Assembly (NCBI RefSeq): GCF_003086895.1
Contig: NZ_CP026004.1
Span: 1,772,731-1,836,730 of the forward strand
Direction of reading: 5' to 3'
From: Stenotrophomonas sp. ESTM1D_MKCIP4_1
GTDB taxonomy: Bacteria; Pseudomonadota; Gammaproteobacteria; Xanthomonadales; Xanthomonadaceae
Length of the DNA: 64,000 nt
Shown: positions 56,791 to 64,000 of the stretch, piece after piece
Layout: every line of letters starts with the position of its first letter
How positions within the stretch are numbered: position 1 is the stretch's first letter
The notes under the pieces: generated by a model
Databases searched by the model: none
Told to the model about the DNA's origin: nothing
What the model saw: the letters and a program-made list of their open reading frames with translations, nothing else
Position numbers and translations under genes: made by a program

Positions 56791-57999
56791 TTACAGTGCC
56801 TCGAAGATACCCGCCGCGCCCATGCCGGTGCCGATGCACATCGTCACCATGCCGTACTTCTGCTGGCGGCGACGCAGGCCGTGCAGCAGGGTCGCGGTAC
56901 GGATCGCGCCGGTCGCACCCAGCGGGTGGCCCAGGGCAATGGCGCCGCCCAGCGGGTTGACCTTGCTCGGGTCCAGGCCGCAATCGCGGATCACCGCCAG
57001 CGACTGCGCGGCGAACGCTTCGTTGAGCTCGATCCAGTCCAGCTGGTCCTGGGTCAGGCCGGCCTGCTTCAGTGCCTTCGGGATCGCGGCGATCGGGCCG
57101 ATGCCCATCACTTCCGGACGCACGCCCGCCACCGAGAAGCTGACGAAACGTGCCAGCGGGGTCAGGCCGTAGTCCTTGATCGCCTGCTCCGACGCCAGCA
57201 GCACCGCGCCGGCGCCGTCGCTCATCTGCGACGAGTTGCCAGCGGTGACGGTGCCGCCGAACTGGCCGTTGCGGAACACCGGGCGCAGCTTGGCCAGGCC
57301 TTCGGCCGAGGAGTCCGGGCGCGGGCCTTCGTCGGTATCGGCAACCTTGTTGCGGGTGATGATGCGCTGGCCGTCGGCCAGGTCCGGCAGGTGCGAGACG
57401 ATCTCGTAGGGGCTGATTTCATCCTTGAACTCGCCGTTCTGGATGGCCGCCATGGCCTTCTGGTGCGAGGCCAGGGCAAACGCGTCCTGCTCTTCGCGCG
57501 AGACCTTCCACTCTTCAGCCACCTTCTCGGCGGTGATGCCCATGCCGTAGGCAATGGCCACGTGGTCGTTGTCGAACACGCTCGGCGCCATCGCGATCTT
57601 GTTGCCCATCATCGGCACCATCGACATCGATTCGGTGCCGCCGGCCAGCATCAGGTCGGCGTTGCCCAGGCGGATCGCATCAGCGGCCTGCGCCACGGCC
57701 TGCAGGCCGGAGGAGCAGAAGCGGTTCACGGTCTGCGCAGCGATGGTGTTGGGCAGGCCAGCCAGCAGCACGCCGATGCGCGCCACGTTCATGCCCTGCT
57801 CGGCTTCCGGCATGGCGCAGCCGATGATCGCGTCATCGATGCGGTTGACGTCCACGCCCGGCGCCTGGGCGACGACGCTGCGCAGCACGTGCGCAAGCAT
57901 GTCGTCGGGGCGGGTATTGCGGAACATGCCCTTGGGCGCCTTGCCAACCGGGGTACGGGTGGCGGCGACGATGTAGGCGTCCTGGATTTGCTTGGTCAT
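56791..57999 (-). CDS. Acetyl-CoA C-acyltransferase (FadA-like thiolase)
   Basis: Splits 3-ketoacyl-CoA in fatty-acid beta-oxidation. The 402 residues show nucleophile Cys95 (NRFCSSG), the general base in GHPLGATG and Cys388 (MCIGTGMG). It is encoded 91 bases downstream of the fused FadB-like gene, in the same direction and behind a TetR gene, so it is the last gene of a fad operon. Start ATG 57999 is set by homology (MTKQIQDAYIVAATRTPVGK). Confidence 0.93.
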   Translation of the reverse strand: MTKQIQDAYIVAATRTPVGKAPKGMFRNTRPDDMLAHVLRSVVAQAPGVDVNRIDDAIIGCAMPEAEQGMNVARIGVLLAGLPNTIAAQTVNRFCSSGLQAVAQAADAIRLGNADLMLAGGTESMSMVPMMGNKIAMAPSVFDNDHVAIAYGMGITAEKVAEEWKVSREEQDAFALASHQKAMAAIQNGEFKDEISPYEIVSHLPDLADGQRIITRNKVADTDEGPRPDSSAEGLAKLRPVFRNGQFGGTVTAGNSSQMSDGAGAVLLASEQAIKDYGLTPLARFVSFSVAGVRPEVMGIGPIAAIPKALKQAGLTQDQLDWIELNEAFAAQSLAVIRDCGLDPSKVNPLGGAIALGHPLGATGAIRTATLLHGLRRRQQKYGMVTMCIGTGMGAAGIFEAL

Positions 58000-58024
58000 T
58001 GCAGTGATCTCTCGAATGGGTTTT

Positions 58025-58083
58025 GTAGAGTCGAGCCATGCTCGACTGCCACAGCAGGTGGTGCCGGCCGCAGCCGGCACCCG
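58025..58083. repeat. Two SMAG/REP repeats inside the fad operon
   Basis: GTAGAGTCGAGCCATGCTCG (58025-58044) and GTGGTGCCGGCCGCAGCCGG (58059-58078) occupy the gap between the two fad genes. Such hairpins may lower or stabilise the downstream message. Confidence 0.85.
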
Positions 58084-58090
58084 CCATCAA

Positions 58091-60463
58091 TCAGTTACGC
58101 AGCGGCTTGCCGGTCTTCAGCATGTGCGCGATGCGGGCCTGGGTCTTTTCCTGCTGGGCCAGTTCAACGAAATGCTTGCGCTCCAGGGTCAGCAGCCACT
58201 CTTCGTCCACCAGGGTGCCGCGGTCGACCTTGCCGCCGCACAGCACGGTGGCGATGCGCTCGGCGATCTCGTAGTCGTACGGGCTGATGAAACGGCCTTC
58301 CAGCATGTTGACCAGCATCATCTTGAAGGTGGCGATGCCCACGTCACCGGCCACCTGGATACGGCGCGCCGGCAGCGGCGGGCGGTAACCGGCTTCGGCC
58401 AGCGCACGTGCTTCGGCCTTGGCGATGTACAGCGCCTCGTAGCTGTTGAACACCACCTTGTCCGTGCTGCGCAGCAGGCCCAGTTCCTTGGCGTTGACCG
58501 CCGAGTTGGACACCTTGGCCATCGCCACGGTCTCGAAGGTCTTCTTCAGTTCGGCGAACACGTCACCGCCCGGGCCAGCGGCCTGCGAGGCGCGCACGGC
58601 CAGTTCCTTCAGGCCGCCACCGGCCGGCAGCAGGCCGACGCCGGCTTCAACCAGGCCGATGTAGCTTTCCAGGAACGCCACGGTCTTGGCGCTGTGCATC
58701 TGGAATTCGCAGCCGCCACCCAGTGCCAGGCCGCGCACGGCAGCCACCACCGGCACCAGCGAGTACTTGATGCGCTGGCTGGTGCGCTGGAAGTTGGCGA
58801 CCATTTCCTCGAACTGGTCCACCTTGCCGTCCTGCAGCAGGCCGAGGGCACCGGCCAGATCGGCACCGGCGGAGAAGGGTTCCTTCTGCTGCCAGATCAC
58901 CAGACCCTGGAAGTCCTTCTCGGCGCGGCTGACGCACTCCTGCAGGCCATCCAGCACCTGGTCGGACACGGTGTTCATCTTGGTCTTGAAGCTGACCACG
59001 GCGATGCCATCGCCGTCATGCCACATGCGCAGGCCGTCGTTCTCGAACACGGTCTCGCCCGGGGCGAACTGCTCGCCCAGCAGCGGATCGGGGAAGCGCT
59101 GGCGCTGGTACACCGGCAGCGACGAGCGCGGCAGCTTGGCGTTGCGCGACGGGCTGTAGCTGCCTTCGGCGGCGTGCACGCCGTCGCGGCCATCGAACAC
59201 CCAATCCGGCAGCGGGGCGCTGCTCATGCTCTTGCCGGCCACGATGTCATCGGCAATCCACTGCGCCACCTGCTTCCAGCCAGCGGCCTGCCAGGTCTCG
59301 AACGGGCCCAGCGACCAGCCGTAGCCCCAGCGGATGGCCAGGTCGACGTCGCGCGCGGTTTCGGCGATGTCGGCCAGGTGGTAGGCGCTGTAATGGAACA
59401 GATCGCGGAAGGTCGCCCACAGGAACTGCGCCTGCGGGTGCTGGCTCTCACGAAGCTTGGCGAACTTCTCGGCCGGGTTCCTGATCTTCAGGATCTCGAC
59501 CACTTCCGGTGCGGCGGTGCGGTCGGCCGGGCGGTAGTCCTGCTTTTCCAGGTCGACAACCAGGATGTCCTTGCCGACCTTGCGGAAGATGCCAGCGCCG
59601 GTCTTCTGGCCCAGTGCACCCTTGGCGATCAGCGCCTCAAGCCACTTCGGCGACTTGAAGAACGCATGCCACGGGTCGTTGGGCAGGGTGTCGCCCATGG
59701 TCTTGATGACGTGGGCCATGGTGTCCAGGCCGACCACGTCGGAGGTGCGGTAGGTGGCCGACTTCGGGCGGCCGACCAGCGGGCCGGTCAGGCCGTCCAC
59801 TTCATCAAAGCCCAGGCCGAACTGCTGGGTGTGGTGGATGGTGGACAGGATCGAGAACACGCCGATGCGGTTGCCGATGAAGTTCGGGGTGTCCTTGGCG
59901 TACACCACGCCCTTGCCCAGGGTGGTCACCAGGAAGGCTTCCAGGCCTTCCAGCACCGCCTTGTCGGTGGTGGTGGCCGGAATCAGCTCGGCCAGGTGCA
60001 TGTAGCGCGGCGGGTTGAAGAAGTGCACACCGCAGAAACGGTGGCGCAGCTGTTCGGGCAGCACGTCGGCCAGCTTGTTGATGCCCAGGCCGGAGGTGTT
60101 GGACGCCAGCACCGCGTGGTCGGCCACGAACGGGGCGATCTTCTTGTACAGGTCCTGCTTCCAGTCCATGCGCTCGGCGATGGCCTCGATGATCAGGTCG
60201 CAGTCCTTCAGCTGCTCCAGGCTGGAGTCGTAGTTACCCGGGGTGATGGCTTCAGCCAGCGACTTGCTGGCCAGCGGTGCCGGGCTCAGCTTGCCCAGGT
60301 TGGCGATCGCCTTCAGCACGATGCCGTCGGCCGGGCCTTCCTTGGCGGGCAGGTCGAACAGCACGGTGTCGACGCCAGCGTTGGTGAGGTGGGCTGCGAT
60401 CTGGGCACCCATGACGCCGGCACCCAGCACGGCGGCGCGGCGGACTAGCAGGGAATTGGACAT
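58091..60463 (-). CDS. 3-hydroxyacyl-CoA dehydrogenase/enoyl-CoA hydratase fusion (FadB-like)
   Basis: A 790-residue enzyme for the middle steps of beta-oxidation. The dehydrogenase comes first: VLGAGVMGAQIAAHLTNAG (NAD site), SNTSGL, HFFNPPRYMHL and the C-terminal dehydrogenase domain with GRPKSATYRTSDVVGLD. A hydratase/isomerase domain follows from about 490 (FSAGADLAGAL, RGLALGGGCEFQMHS for the oxyanion hole, EAGVGLLPAGGG). This order is the reverse of E. coli FadB and resembles B. subtilis FadN. The thiolase gene follows, a TetR gene precedes. Confidence 0.93.
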   Translation of the reverse strand: MSNSLLVRRAAVLGAGVMGAQIAAHLTNAGVDTVLFDLPAKEGPADGIVLKAIANLGKLSPAPLASKSLAEAITPGNYDSSLEQLKDCDLIIEAIAERMDWKQDLYKKIAPFVADHAVLASNTSGLGINKLADVLPEQLRHRFCGVHFFNPPRYMHLAELIPATTTDKAVLEGLEAFLVTTLGKGVVYAKDTPNFIGNRIGVFSILSTIHHTQQFGLGFDEVDGLTGPLVGRPKSATYRTSDVVGLDTMAHVIKTMGDTLPNDPWHAFFKSPKWLEALIAKGALGQKTGAGIFRKVGKDILVVDLEKQDYRPADRTAAPEVVEILKIRNPAEKFAKLRESQHPQAQFLWATFRDLFHYSAYHLADIAETARDVDLAIRWGYGWSLGPFETWQAAGWKQVAQWIADDIVAGKSMSSAPLPDWVFDGRDGVHAAEGSYSPSRNAKLPRSSLPVYQRQRFPDPLLGEQFAPGETVFENDGLRMWHDGDGIAVVSFKTKMNTVSDQVLDGLQECVSRAEKDFQGLVIWQQKEPFSAGADLAGALGLLQDGKVDQFEEMVANFQRTSQRIKYSLVPVVAAVRGLALGGGCEFQMHSAKTVAFLESYIGLVEAGVGLLPAGGGLKELAVRASQAAGPGGDVFAELKKTFETVAMAKVSNSAVNAKELGLLRSTDKVVFNSYEALYIAKAEARALAEAGYRPPLPARRIQVAGDVGIATFKMMLVNMLEGRFISPYDYEIAERIATVLCGGKVDRGTLVDEEWLLTLERKHFVELAQQEKTQARIAHMLKTGKPLRN

Positions 60464-60516
60464 GGTGTAGGGCCTTTGTTGGTCAGCAGTTACGGGGTGG
60501 GTCACACCCGGTGGAA

Positions 60517-61170
60517 TCACGGGGAAGCGGGCAGGGCGCTGTCGCGTGCGGCGGCGCGGAACCCGGCTTCGGCGAAATGGATCAGTTCATGGGCGGCATG
60601 GGCACGATGCGCTGCTTCGGTGACACCTGCGGGTCGCTTGATCAGGCCGAAATCGGCCATCGCGTAGGTCAGCGAACCGGCCAGGAAATCCAGCCGCCAG
60701 TACAGCTCTTCCTTGCTCAGGCCGGGCACGCATTCGGCGATGGCCTTGCCGAACGCGCGCAGCACGTGGCCGTAGTGGTCGGACAGGAACTTGCGCAGGT
60801 TGTCGTTCTTCTCGGCGTAGGCACGGGCGATCACCCGCACGAAGGCACCGCCACTCTGCCGGTCCTGGGCCATGGCCAAGGCGGGTTCGACGAAGGCGGC
60901 CAGCACCGGGCGCAGCTGCCCGTGGTGCTCGCTGCGGGCGCGTTCCAGCTGGGCCAGGCGCACGCGGGTCATCTCGTCCATGCGGCGGCGGAAGACCTCG
61001 TTGACCAGGTTTTCCTTGGAGCCGAAGTGGTAGTTGACCGCCGCGATGTTGACGTCGGCCTGGCTGGTGACCTGGCGCAGCGAGGTGCCGGCGAAGCCAT
61101 GCAGGGCGAACAGCTCCTCGGCGGCGCCGAGGATCCGGTCCTTGGTCGAGAAGTGGGCGGGCTTGGCCAT
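60517..61170 (-). CDS. TetR-family regulator, PsrA-like
   Basis: A 217-residue repressor. The helix-turn-helix (about 8-55) reads KDRILGAAEELFALHGFAGT and VTSQADVNIAAVNYHFGSKE; the C-terminal half is a helical ligand domain. It is first in the minus-strand fad operon, 53 bases before the FadB-like gene. A palindrome CAAACGATTGTTTG lies 17-34 bases upstream and fits the PsrA operator pattern, so it likely senses a fatty-acid or acyl-CoA signal and represses its own operon. Start ATG 61170 is set by family length. Confidence 0.9.
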   Translation of the reverse strand: MAKPAHFSTKDRILGAAEELFALHGFAGTSLRQVTSQADVNIAAVNYHFGSKENLVNEVFRRRMDEMTRVRLAQLERARSEHHGQLRPVLAAFVEPALAMAQDRQSGGAFVRVIARAYAEKNDNLRKFLSDHYGHVLRAFGKAIAECVPGLSKEELYWRLDFLAGSLTYAMADFGLIKRPAGVTEAAHRAHAAHELIHFAEAGFRAAARDSALPASP

Positions 61171-61186
61171 GGGGTGGCGGACCTTA

Positions 61187-61204
61187 ATCAAACGATTGTT
61201 TGAT
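61187..61204. promoter_or_regulatory. Palindromic operator, PsrA-like
   Basis: ATCAAAC-GATT-GTTTGAT has perfect 7-bp arms. It matches the pattern (G/C)AAAC-N2-4-GTTT(G/C) described for PsrA of Pseudomonas. Position just before the TetR start suits repression of the fad operon. Confidence 0.78.
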
Positions 61205-61285
61205 ACTAGGACCAGACGGGGGCGTATGGCATTTTGCAGTGCAGCAAAACCGGCGGAGCGGTTACGGGGCATTCACCCGTGCACC

Positions 61286-61316
61286 GGGGTCGGATCCCCG
61301 CAGGGGCTCCGACCCC
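61286..61316. repeat. 31-bp short form of the 39-bp repeat
   Basis: GGGGTCGGATCCC meets a partner GGGGCTCCGACCCC around a shortened inner stem with loop GCA. Confidence 0.82.
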
Positions 61317-61336
61317 TCGCCGGGCGGGCGGATCAT

Positions 61337-61367
61337 GGGGTCAAAGCCCCCGCGGGGATCTGACCCC
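61337..61367. repeat. 31-bp short form, inverted
   Basis: GGGGTCAAAGCCC and GGGGATCTGACCCC, opposite in orientation to the copy at 61286 and 51 bases from it. Confidence 0.82.
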
Positions 61368-61387
61368 GGCGGTCCGGGTTCCTTGCC

Positions 61388-61411
61388 TGCCGGCCAGCGG
61401 CCGGCACTACC
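61388..61411. repeat. SMAG/REP palindrome
   Basis: GCCGGCCAGCGGCCGGCACTAC, an inverted GTAG-type unit upstream of ndk. Confidence 0.85.
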
Positions 61412-61430
61412 ATCCCGACGCGGGATCTCT

Positions 61431-61484
61431 TACAATTCGCCTACGTTTATCAGGCTAAGCCCGCGTCCCGACGCGGGTTTTTTT
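61431..61484 (+). promoter_or_regulatory. Possible promoter followed by an intrinsic terminator (attenuator) before ndk
   Basis: TACAAT at 61431-61436 looks like a -10 box. About 24 bases on, CCCGCGTC-CC-GACGCGGG and seven T (61460-61484) form a terminator, still 50 bases before the ndk start. CCCGACGCGGG occurs both at 61414-61424 and inside the terminator (61467-61477), so alternative pairing is possible if transcription begins further upstream. Function is inferred. Confidence 0.5.
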
Positions 61485-61533
61485 CATGTTACCCTTCGGG
61501 CCATCAGCGGCCCGATTCCATTGGAGACATCCC

Positions 61534-61959
61534 ATGGCGCTGGAGCGCACCCTTTCGATCATCAAGCCGGACGCCGTTGCCAAGAACGTCATCGGCGAAA
61601 TCTACGCCCGCTTCGAAAAGGCCGGCCTGAAGGTCGTGGCCGCCAAGTACAAGCAGCTGTCGCGTCGTGAAGCCGAAGGCTTCTACGCCGTGCACCGCGA
61701 GCGTCCGTTCTTCAACGCGCTGGTCGAGTTCATGATCTCCGGCCCGGTGATGATCCAGGCCCTGGAAGGCGAGAACGCCGTCCTGGCCCACCGCGACCTG
61801 CTGGGCGCCACCAACCCGAAGGAAGCCGCTGCGGGCACCATCCGCGCCGACTTCGCCGAATCCATCGATGCCAATGCCGCCCACGGCTCGGACTCGGTCG
61901 AGAATGCCGCGATTGAAATCGCCTACTTCTTCGCCGCCACCGAAGTCGTCTCGCGCTGA
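61534..61959 (+). CDS. ndk: Nucleoside diphosphate kinase
   Basis: Moves phosphate between nucleoside tri- and diphosphates. The 141 residues include the active His117 in NAAHGSDS and the opening [20 protein letters not shown] precedes the ATG at 61534. rlmN follows after ten bases, as in many gammaproteobacteria. Confidence 0.97.
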   Translation: MALERTLSIIKPDAVAKNVIGEIYARFEKAGLKVVAAKYKQLSRREAEGFYAVHRERPFFNALVEFMISGPVMIQALEGENAVLAHRDLLGATNPKEAAAGTIRADFAESIDANAAHGSDSVENAAIEIAYFFAATEVVSR

Positions 61960-61969
61960 GAGTAATGCC

Positions 61970-63175
61970 GTGAACGAGGTCGTACAGTCCCCCGCCATCC
62001 AGCCGCTGCCCAAGTCGGCACCCACGGCTGGCAAGCAGAACCTGCTCGACCTCGATCGCGCGGGCCTGGAGAAGTTTTTCGTCGAGGTTCTTGGCGAAAA
62101 GAAGTTCCGTGCCCACCAGGTGATGAAGTGGATCCACCATCGCTACGTCACCGATTTCGATGAAATGACCGACCTCGGCAAGGTCCTGCGCGCCAAGCTG
62201 CAGGCCCATGCCGAGGTGCTGGTTCCGAACATCGTGTTCGACAAGCCCTCCGCCGACGGCACCCACAAGTGGCTGCTGGCGATGGGCGTGGATGGCAAGA
62301 ACGCCATCGAGACCGTGTACATCCCCGACAAGACCCGCGGCACGCTGTGCGTGTCCTCGCAGGTCGGTTGCGGCCTGAACTGCACGTTCTGCTCCACCGC
62401 CACCCAGGGCTTCAACCGCAACCTGACCACCGCCGAGATCATCGGCCAGGTGTGGGTTGCCGCACGCCACCTGGGCAACGTGCCGCACCAGATGCGCCGC
62501 CTCACCAACGTGGTGATGATGGGCATGGGCGAGCCGCTGATGAATTTCGACAACGTCGTGCGCGCCATGAGCGTGATGCGCGACGACCTGGGCTACGGCC
62601 TGGCCAACAAGCGCGTGACCCTGTCGACCTCCGGCCTGGTGCCGCAGATCGACCGCCTGTCCACCGAAAGCGACGTGTCGCTGGCGGTGTCGCTGCACGC
62701 GCCGAACGATGCGCTGCGCGAGACCCTGGTCCCGCTGAACAAGAAGTACCCGATCGCCGAACTGATGGCCTCGTGTGCCCGTTACCTGCGCGCCAACAAG
62801 CGCCGCGAGTCGGTCACCTTCGAGTACACCCTGATGAAGGGCATCAACGACAAGCCCGAGCATGCCCGTGAGCTGGCCCGCCTGATGCGCCAGTTCGACA
62901 ACGCGGTGCAGGCCAAGGATTCGGGCAAGGTCAACCTGATTCCGTTCAACCCGTTCCCGGGCACCCGCTACGAGCGTTCGGAAGAAGCGCACATCCGTGC
63001 CTTCCAGAAGATCCTGCTCGACAGCAATGTGTTGACGATGGTCCGCCGCACCCGTGGCGATGACATCGATGCGGCCTGTGGCCAGCTCAAGGGCCAGGTG
63101 ATGGACCGCACCCGCCGCCAGGCCGAGTTCAACAAAACGTTGCAGGCAGGGAAGGGGAGCGATGCGGCCGCGTGA
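61970..63175 (+). CDS. rlmN: Dual-specificity RNA methyltransferase RlmN
   Basis: A radical-SAM enzyme that methylates C2 of A2503 in 23S rRNA and A37 in some tRNAs. The 401 residues have the cluster motif Cys134-x3-Cys138-x2-Cys141 (CGLNCTFC) and the blocks [13 protein letters not shown] and [15 protein letters not shown]. The start is GTG at 61970, because the nearest ATG (61965) runs into a stop after two codons. The end overlaps pilW by 14 bases. Confidence 0.96.
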   Translation: MNEVVQSPAIQPLPKSAPTAGKQNLLDLDRAGLEKFFVEVLGEKKFRAHQVMKWIHHRYVTDFDEMTDLGKVLRAKLQAHAEVLVPNIVFDKPSADGTHKWLLAMGVDGKNAIETVYIPDKTRGTLCVSSQVGCGLNCTFCSTATQGFNRNLTTAEIIGQVWVAARHLGNVPHQMRRLTNVVMMGMGEPLMNFDNVVRAMSVMRDDLGYGLANKRVTLSTSGLVPQIDRLSTESDVSLAVSLHAPNDALRETLVPLNKKYPIAELMASCARYLRANKRRESVTFEYTLMKGINDKPEHARELARLMRQFDNAVQAKDSGKVNLIPFNPFPGTRYERSEEAHIRAFQKILLDSNVLTMVRRTRGDDIDAACGQLKGQVMDRTRRQAEFNKTLQAGKGSDAAA

Positions 63176-63965
63176 CCGTCTCTGGCCAGTCCTGATTGCA
63201 GGGGTGCTGGCCGTTTCGGCCAGTGGCTGCAGCAAGACGGTCAAGTCCCAGCTTCCCGAGGAATACACCCGCGGTGGTGATATCGCCCCGGAACGCCATG
63301 TACGCGATGCGCCGGGTGTACGCGAAGAGTTCCGCTACCAGGACCAGCTCGCGCTGGCCGCCCGTGACATGCAGACGGGCAACCTGGACGAGGCCGAGCG
63401 CAAGGTGCGCCAGGCCATGAAGCTGCAGCCCAAGGGCGTGGACGGCATCATGCTGATGGCCGGTATCGACGACCGTCGGGGCCGCACGCAGCAGGCCGGT
63501 ACGGGCTTCCGCCGCGCGGCCGAGCTGGCGCCGCAGCGGGCTGACGTGCTCAACAATTACGGCGCCTGGCTGTGCCAGCACGGGCAGGCCGCCGAATCGC
63601 TGGTGTGGTTCGACCGGGCGCTGCAGGCGCCGGGCAATGGCACCCAGGGCGGCACCCTGGCCAATGCCGGCAGCTGCGCGCTGGATGCCGGCCAGGTGGA
63701 GCGCGCCGAGCGCGACCTGCGTGCCGCGCTGGTGATGGTGCCGGCCAACCCGGTTGCCCTCGAAGCGATGGCCCAGCTCAACGTCCGCCGTGGCCGGTTT
63801 TTCGAGGCGCGCGCCTTCGCCGAACGTAGGATTGCGGCTGCACCGGCCACGCGTTCCGTGTTACAACTTGCCTCTGAAATCGAGGCGCGACTGGGCGATC
63901 AGGCGGCATCCGATCGTTATTTGCAGCGGATTCGACAGGAATTTCCGCAGGACGCGGGCTCCTAA
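63162..63965 (+). CDS. pilW: Type IV pilus biogenesis lipoprotein PilW (PilF)
   Basis: A 267-residue outer-membrane lipoprotein that helps assemble the PilQ secretin. The signal peptide ends in the lipobox ASGC (Cys23), followed by about six TPR helices (55-250). The gene lies after rlmN in the ndk-rlmN-pilF order common in this class. The protein also links this window to pili, with the FimX-like regulator at 2793-4862. Confidence 0.93.
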   Translation: MRPRDRLWPVLIAGVLAVSASGCSKTVKSQLPEEYTRGGDIAPERHVRDAPGVREEFRYQDQLALAARDMQTGNLDEAERKVRQAMKLQPKGVDGIMLMAGIDDRRGRTQQAGTGFRRAAELAPQRADVLNNYGAWLCQHGQAAESLVWFDRALQAPGNGTQGGTLANAGSCALDAGQVERAERDLRAALVMVPANPVALEAMAQLNVRRGRFFEARAFAERRIAAAPATRSVLQLASEIEARLGDQAASDRYLQRIRQEFPQDAGS

Positions 63966-63984
63966 TCTCCAGGGTTGATGCATT

Positions 63985-64000
63985 GTGATTGATGACCAGA
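63985..64000 (+). CDS. Possible first codons of the next gene
   Basis: GTG ATT GAT GAC CAG could be the start of a gene that continues beyond the window, 19 bases after pilW. In related genomes a RodZ-like helix-turn-helix gene often follows pilW, but five codons prove nothing. The ATG at 63992 is another option. Confidence 0.25.

Overview
The window is a gene-dense, roughly two-thirds G+C stretch of a gammaproteobacterial chromosome of the Xanthomonadaceae. Stenotrophomonas, close to S. maltophilia, is the best guess. The grounds are many GTAG-headed palindromic repeats (the SMAG/REP type known from S. maltophilia), a FabV enoyl reductase, a FimX-like regulator, an adaptor plus two-RND pump operon, and the order rpsA-ihfB-lapA-lapB followed by surface-sugar genes. 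There is no phage, insertion sequence, CRISPR array, tRNA or rRNA.

Layout. 1-11170: end of secF, fabV, a degenerate GGDEF/EAL protein (FimX-like), a YhiN-type flavoprotein coupled to yaeQ, an RluA-type pseudouridine synthase, a YaiI-type protein, a cold-shock protein, a glutathione transferase and selO. 11379-27130: a complete quinate/protocatechuate island. A parallel beta-helix protein (probably QuiC), an OprB-like porin, 3-dehydroquinate dehydratase and an aromatic-acid permease precede pcaIJF-HG-BDC. An IclR regulator and a membrane PQQ quinate dehydrogenase follow on the other strand. Together they take quinate in the periplasm to protocatechuate, then in the cytoplasm to succinyl-CoA and acetyl-CoA. 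Three intergenic sites in this island share a GTGCGATTATCG-like motif that resembles the PcaR operator.

27239-43027: apt, dbpA, a YeiH/YeiE-type exporter and LysR pair, the ABC-F protein Uup, two single-haem cytochromes c, and a three-gene RND efflux operon with 4-nt overlaps. Its last codons lie inside a 115-bp tandem repeat. 43172-47464 (minus strand): TraB-family protein, GNAT acetyltransferase, the agmatine-to-putrescine enzymes AguB and AguA, and a small secreted protein. 47614-56227: rpmJ (C-minus type), cmk, rpsA, ihfB, lapA, lapB, a WecA-type sugar-phosphate transferase, a WbpM-type dehydratase and galU. 56791-61204 (minus strand): TetR, fused FadB-like and thiolase genes behind a PsrA-like operator. 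61534-63965: ndk, rlmN, pilW, and possibly the first codons of the next gene.

The least explained material lies between genes. Besides SMAG repeats there are (a) a 39-bp stem-loop family (six full copies and two 31-bp copies) whose outer arms are conserved and whose inner stem changes while staying paired; and (b) a larger element (three copies) with a conserved 52-nt core held between long arms whose sequences differ between copies but remain complementary. One copy of (b) carries 79 extra nt in the loop of the core's first hairpin. Covariation within one genome suggests folded RNA or DNA structures rather than random repeats.
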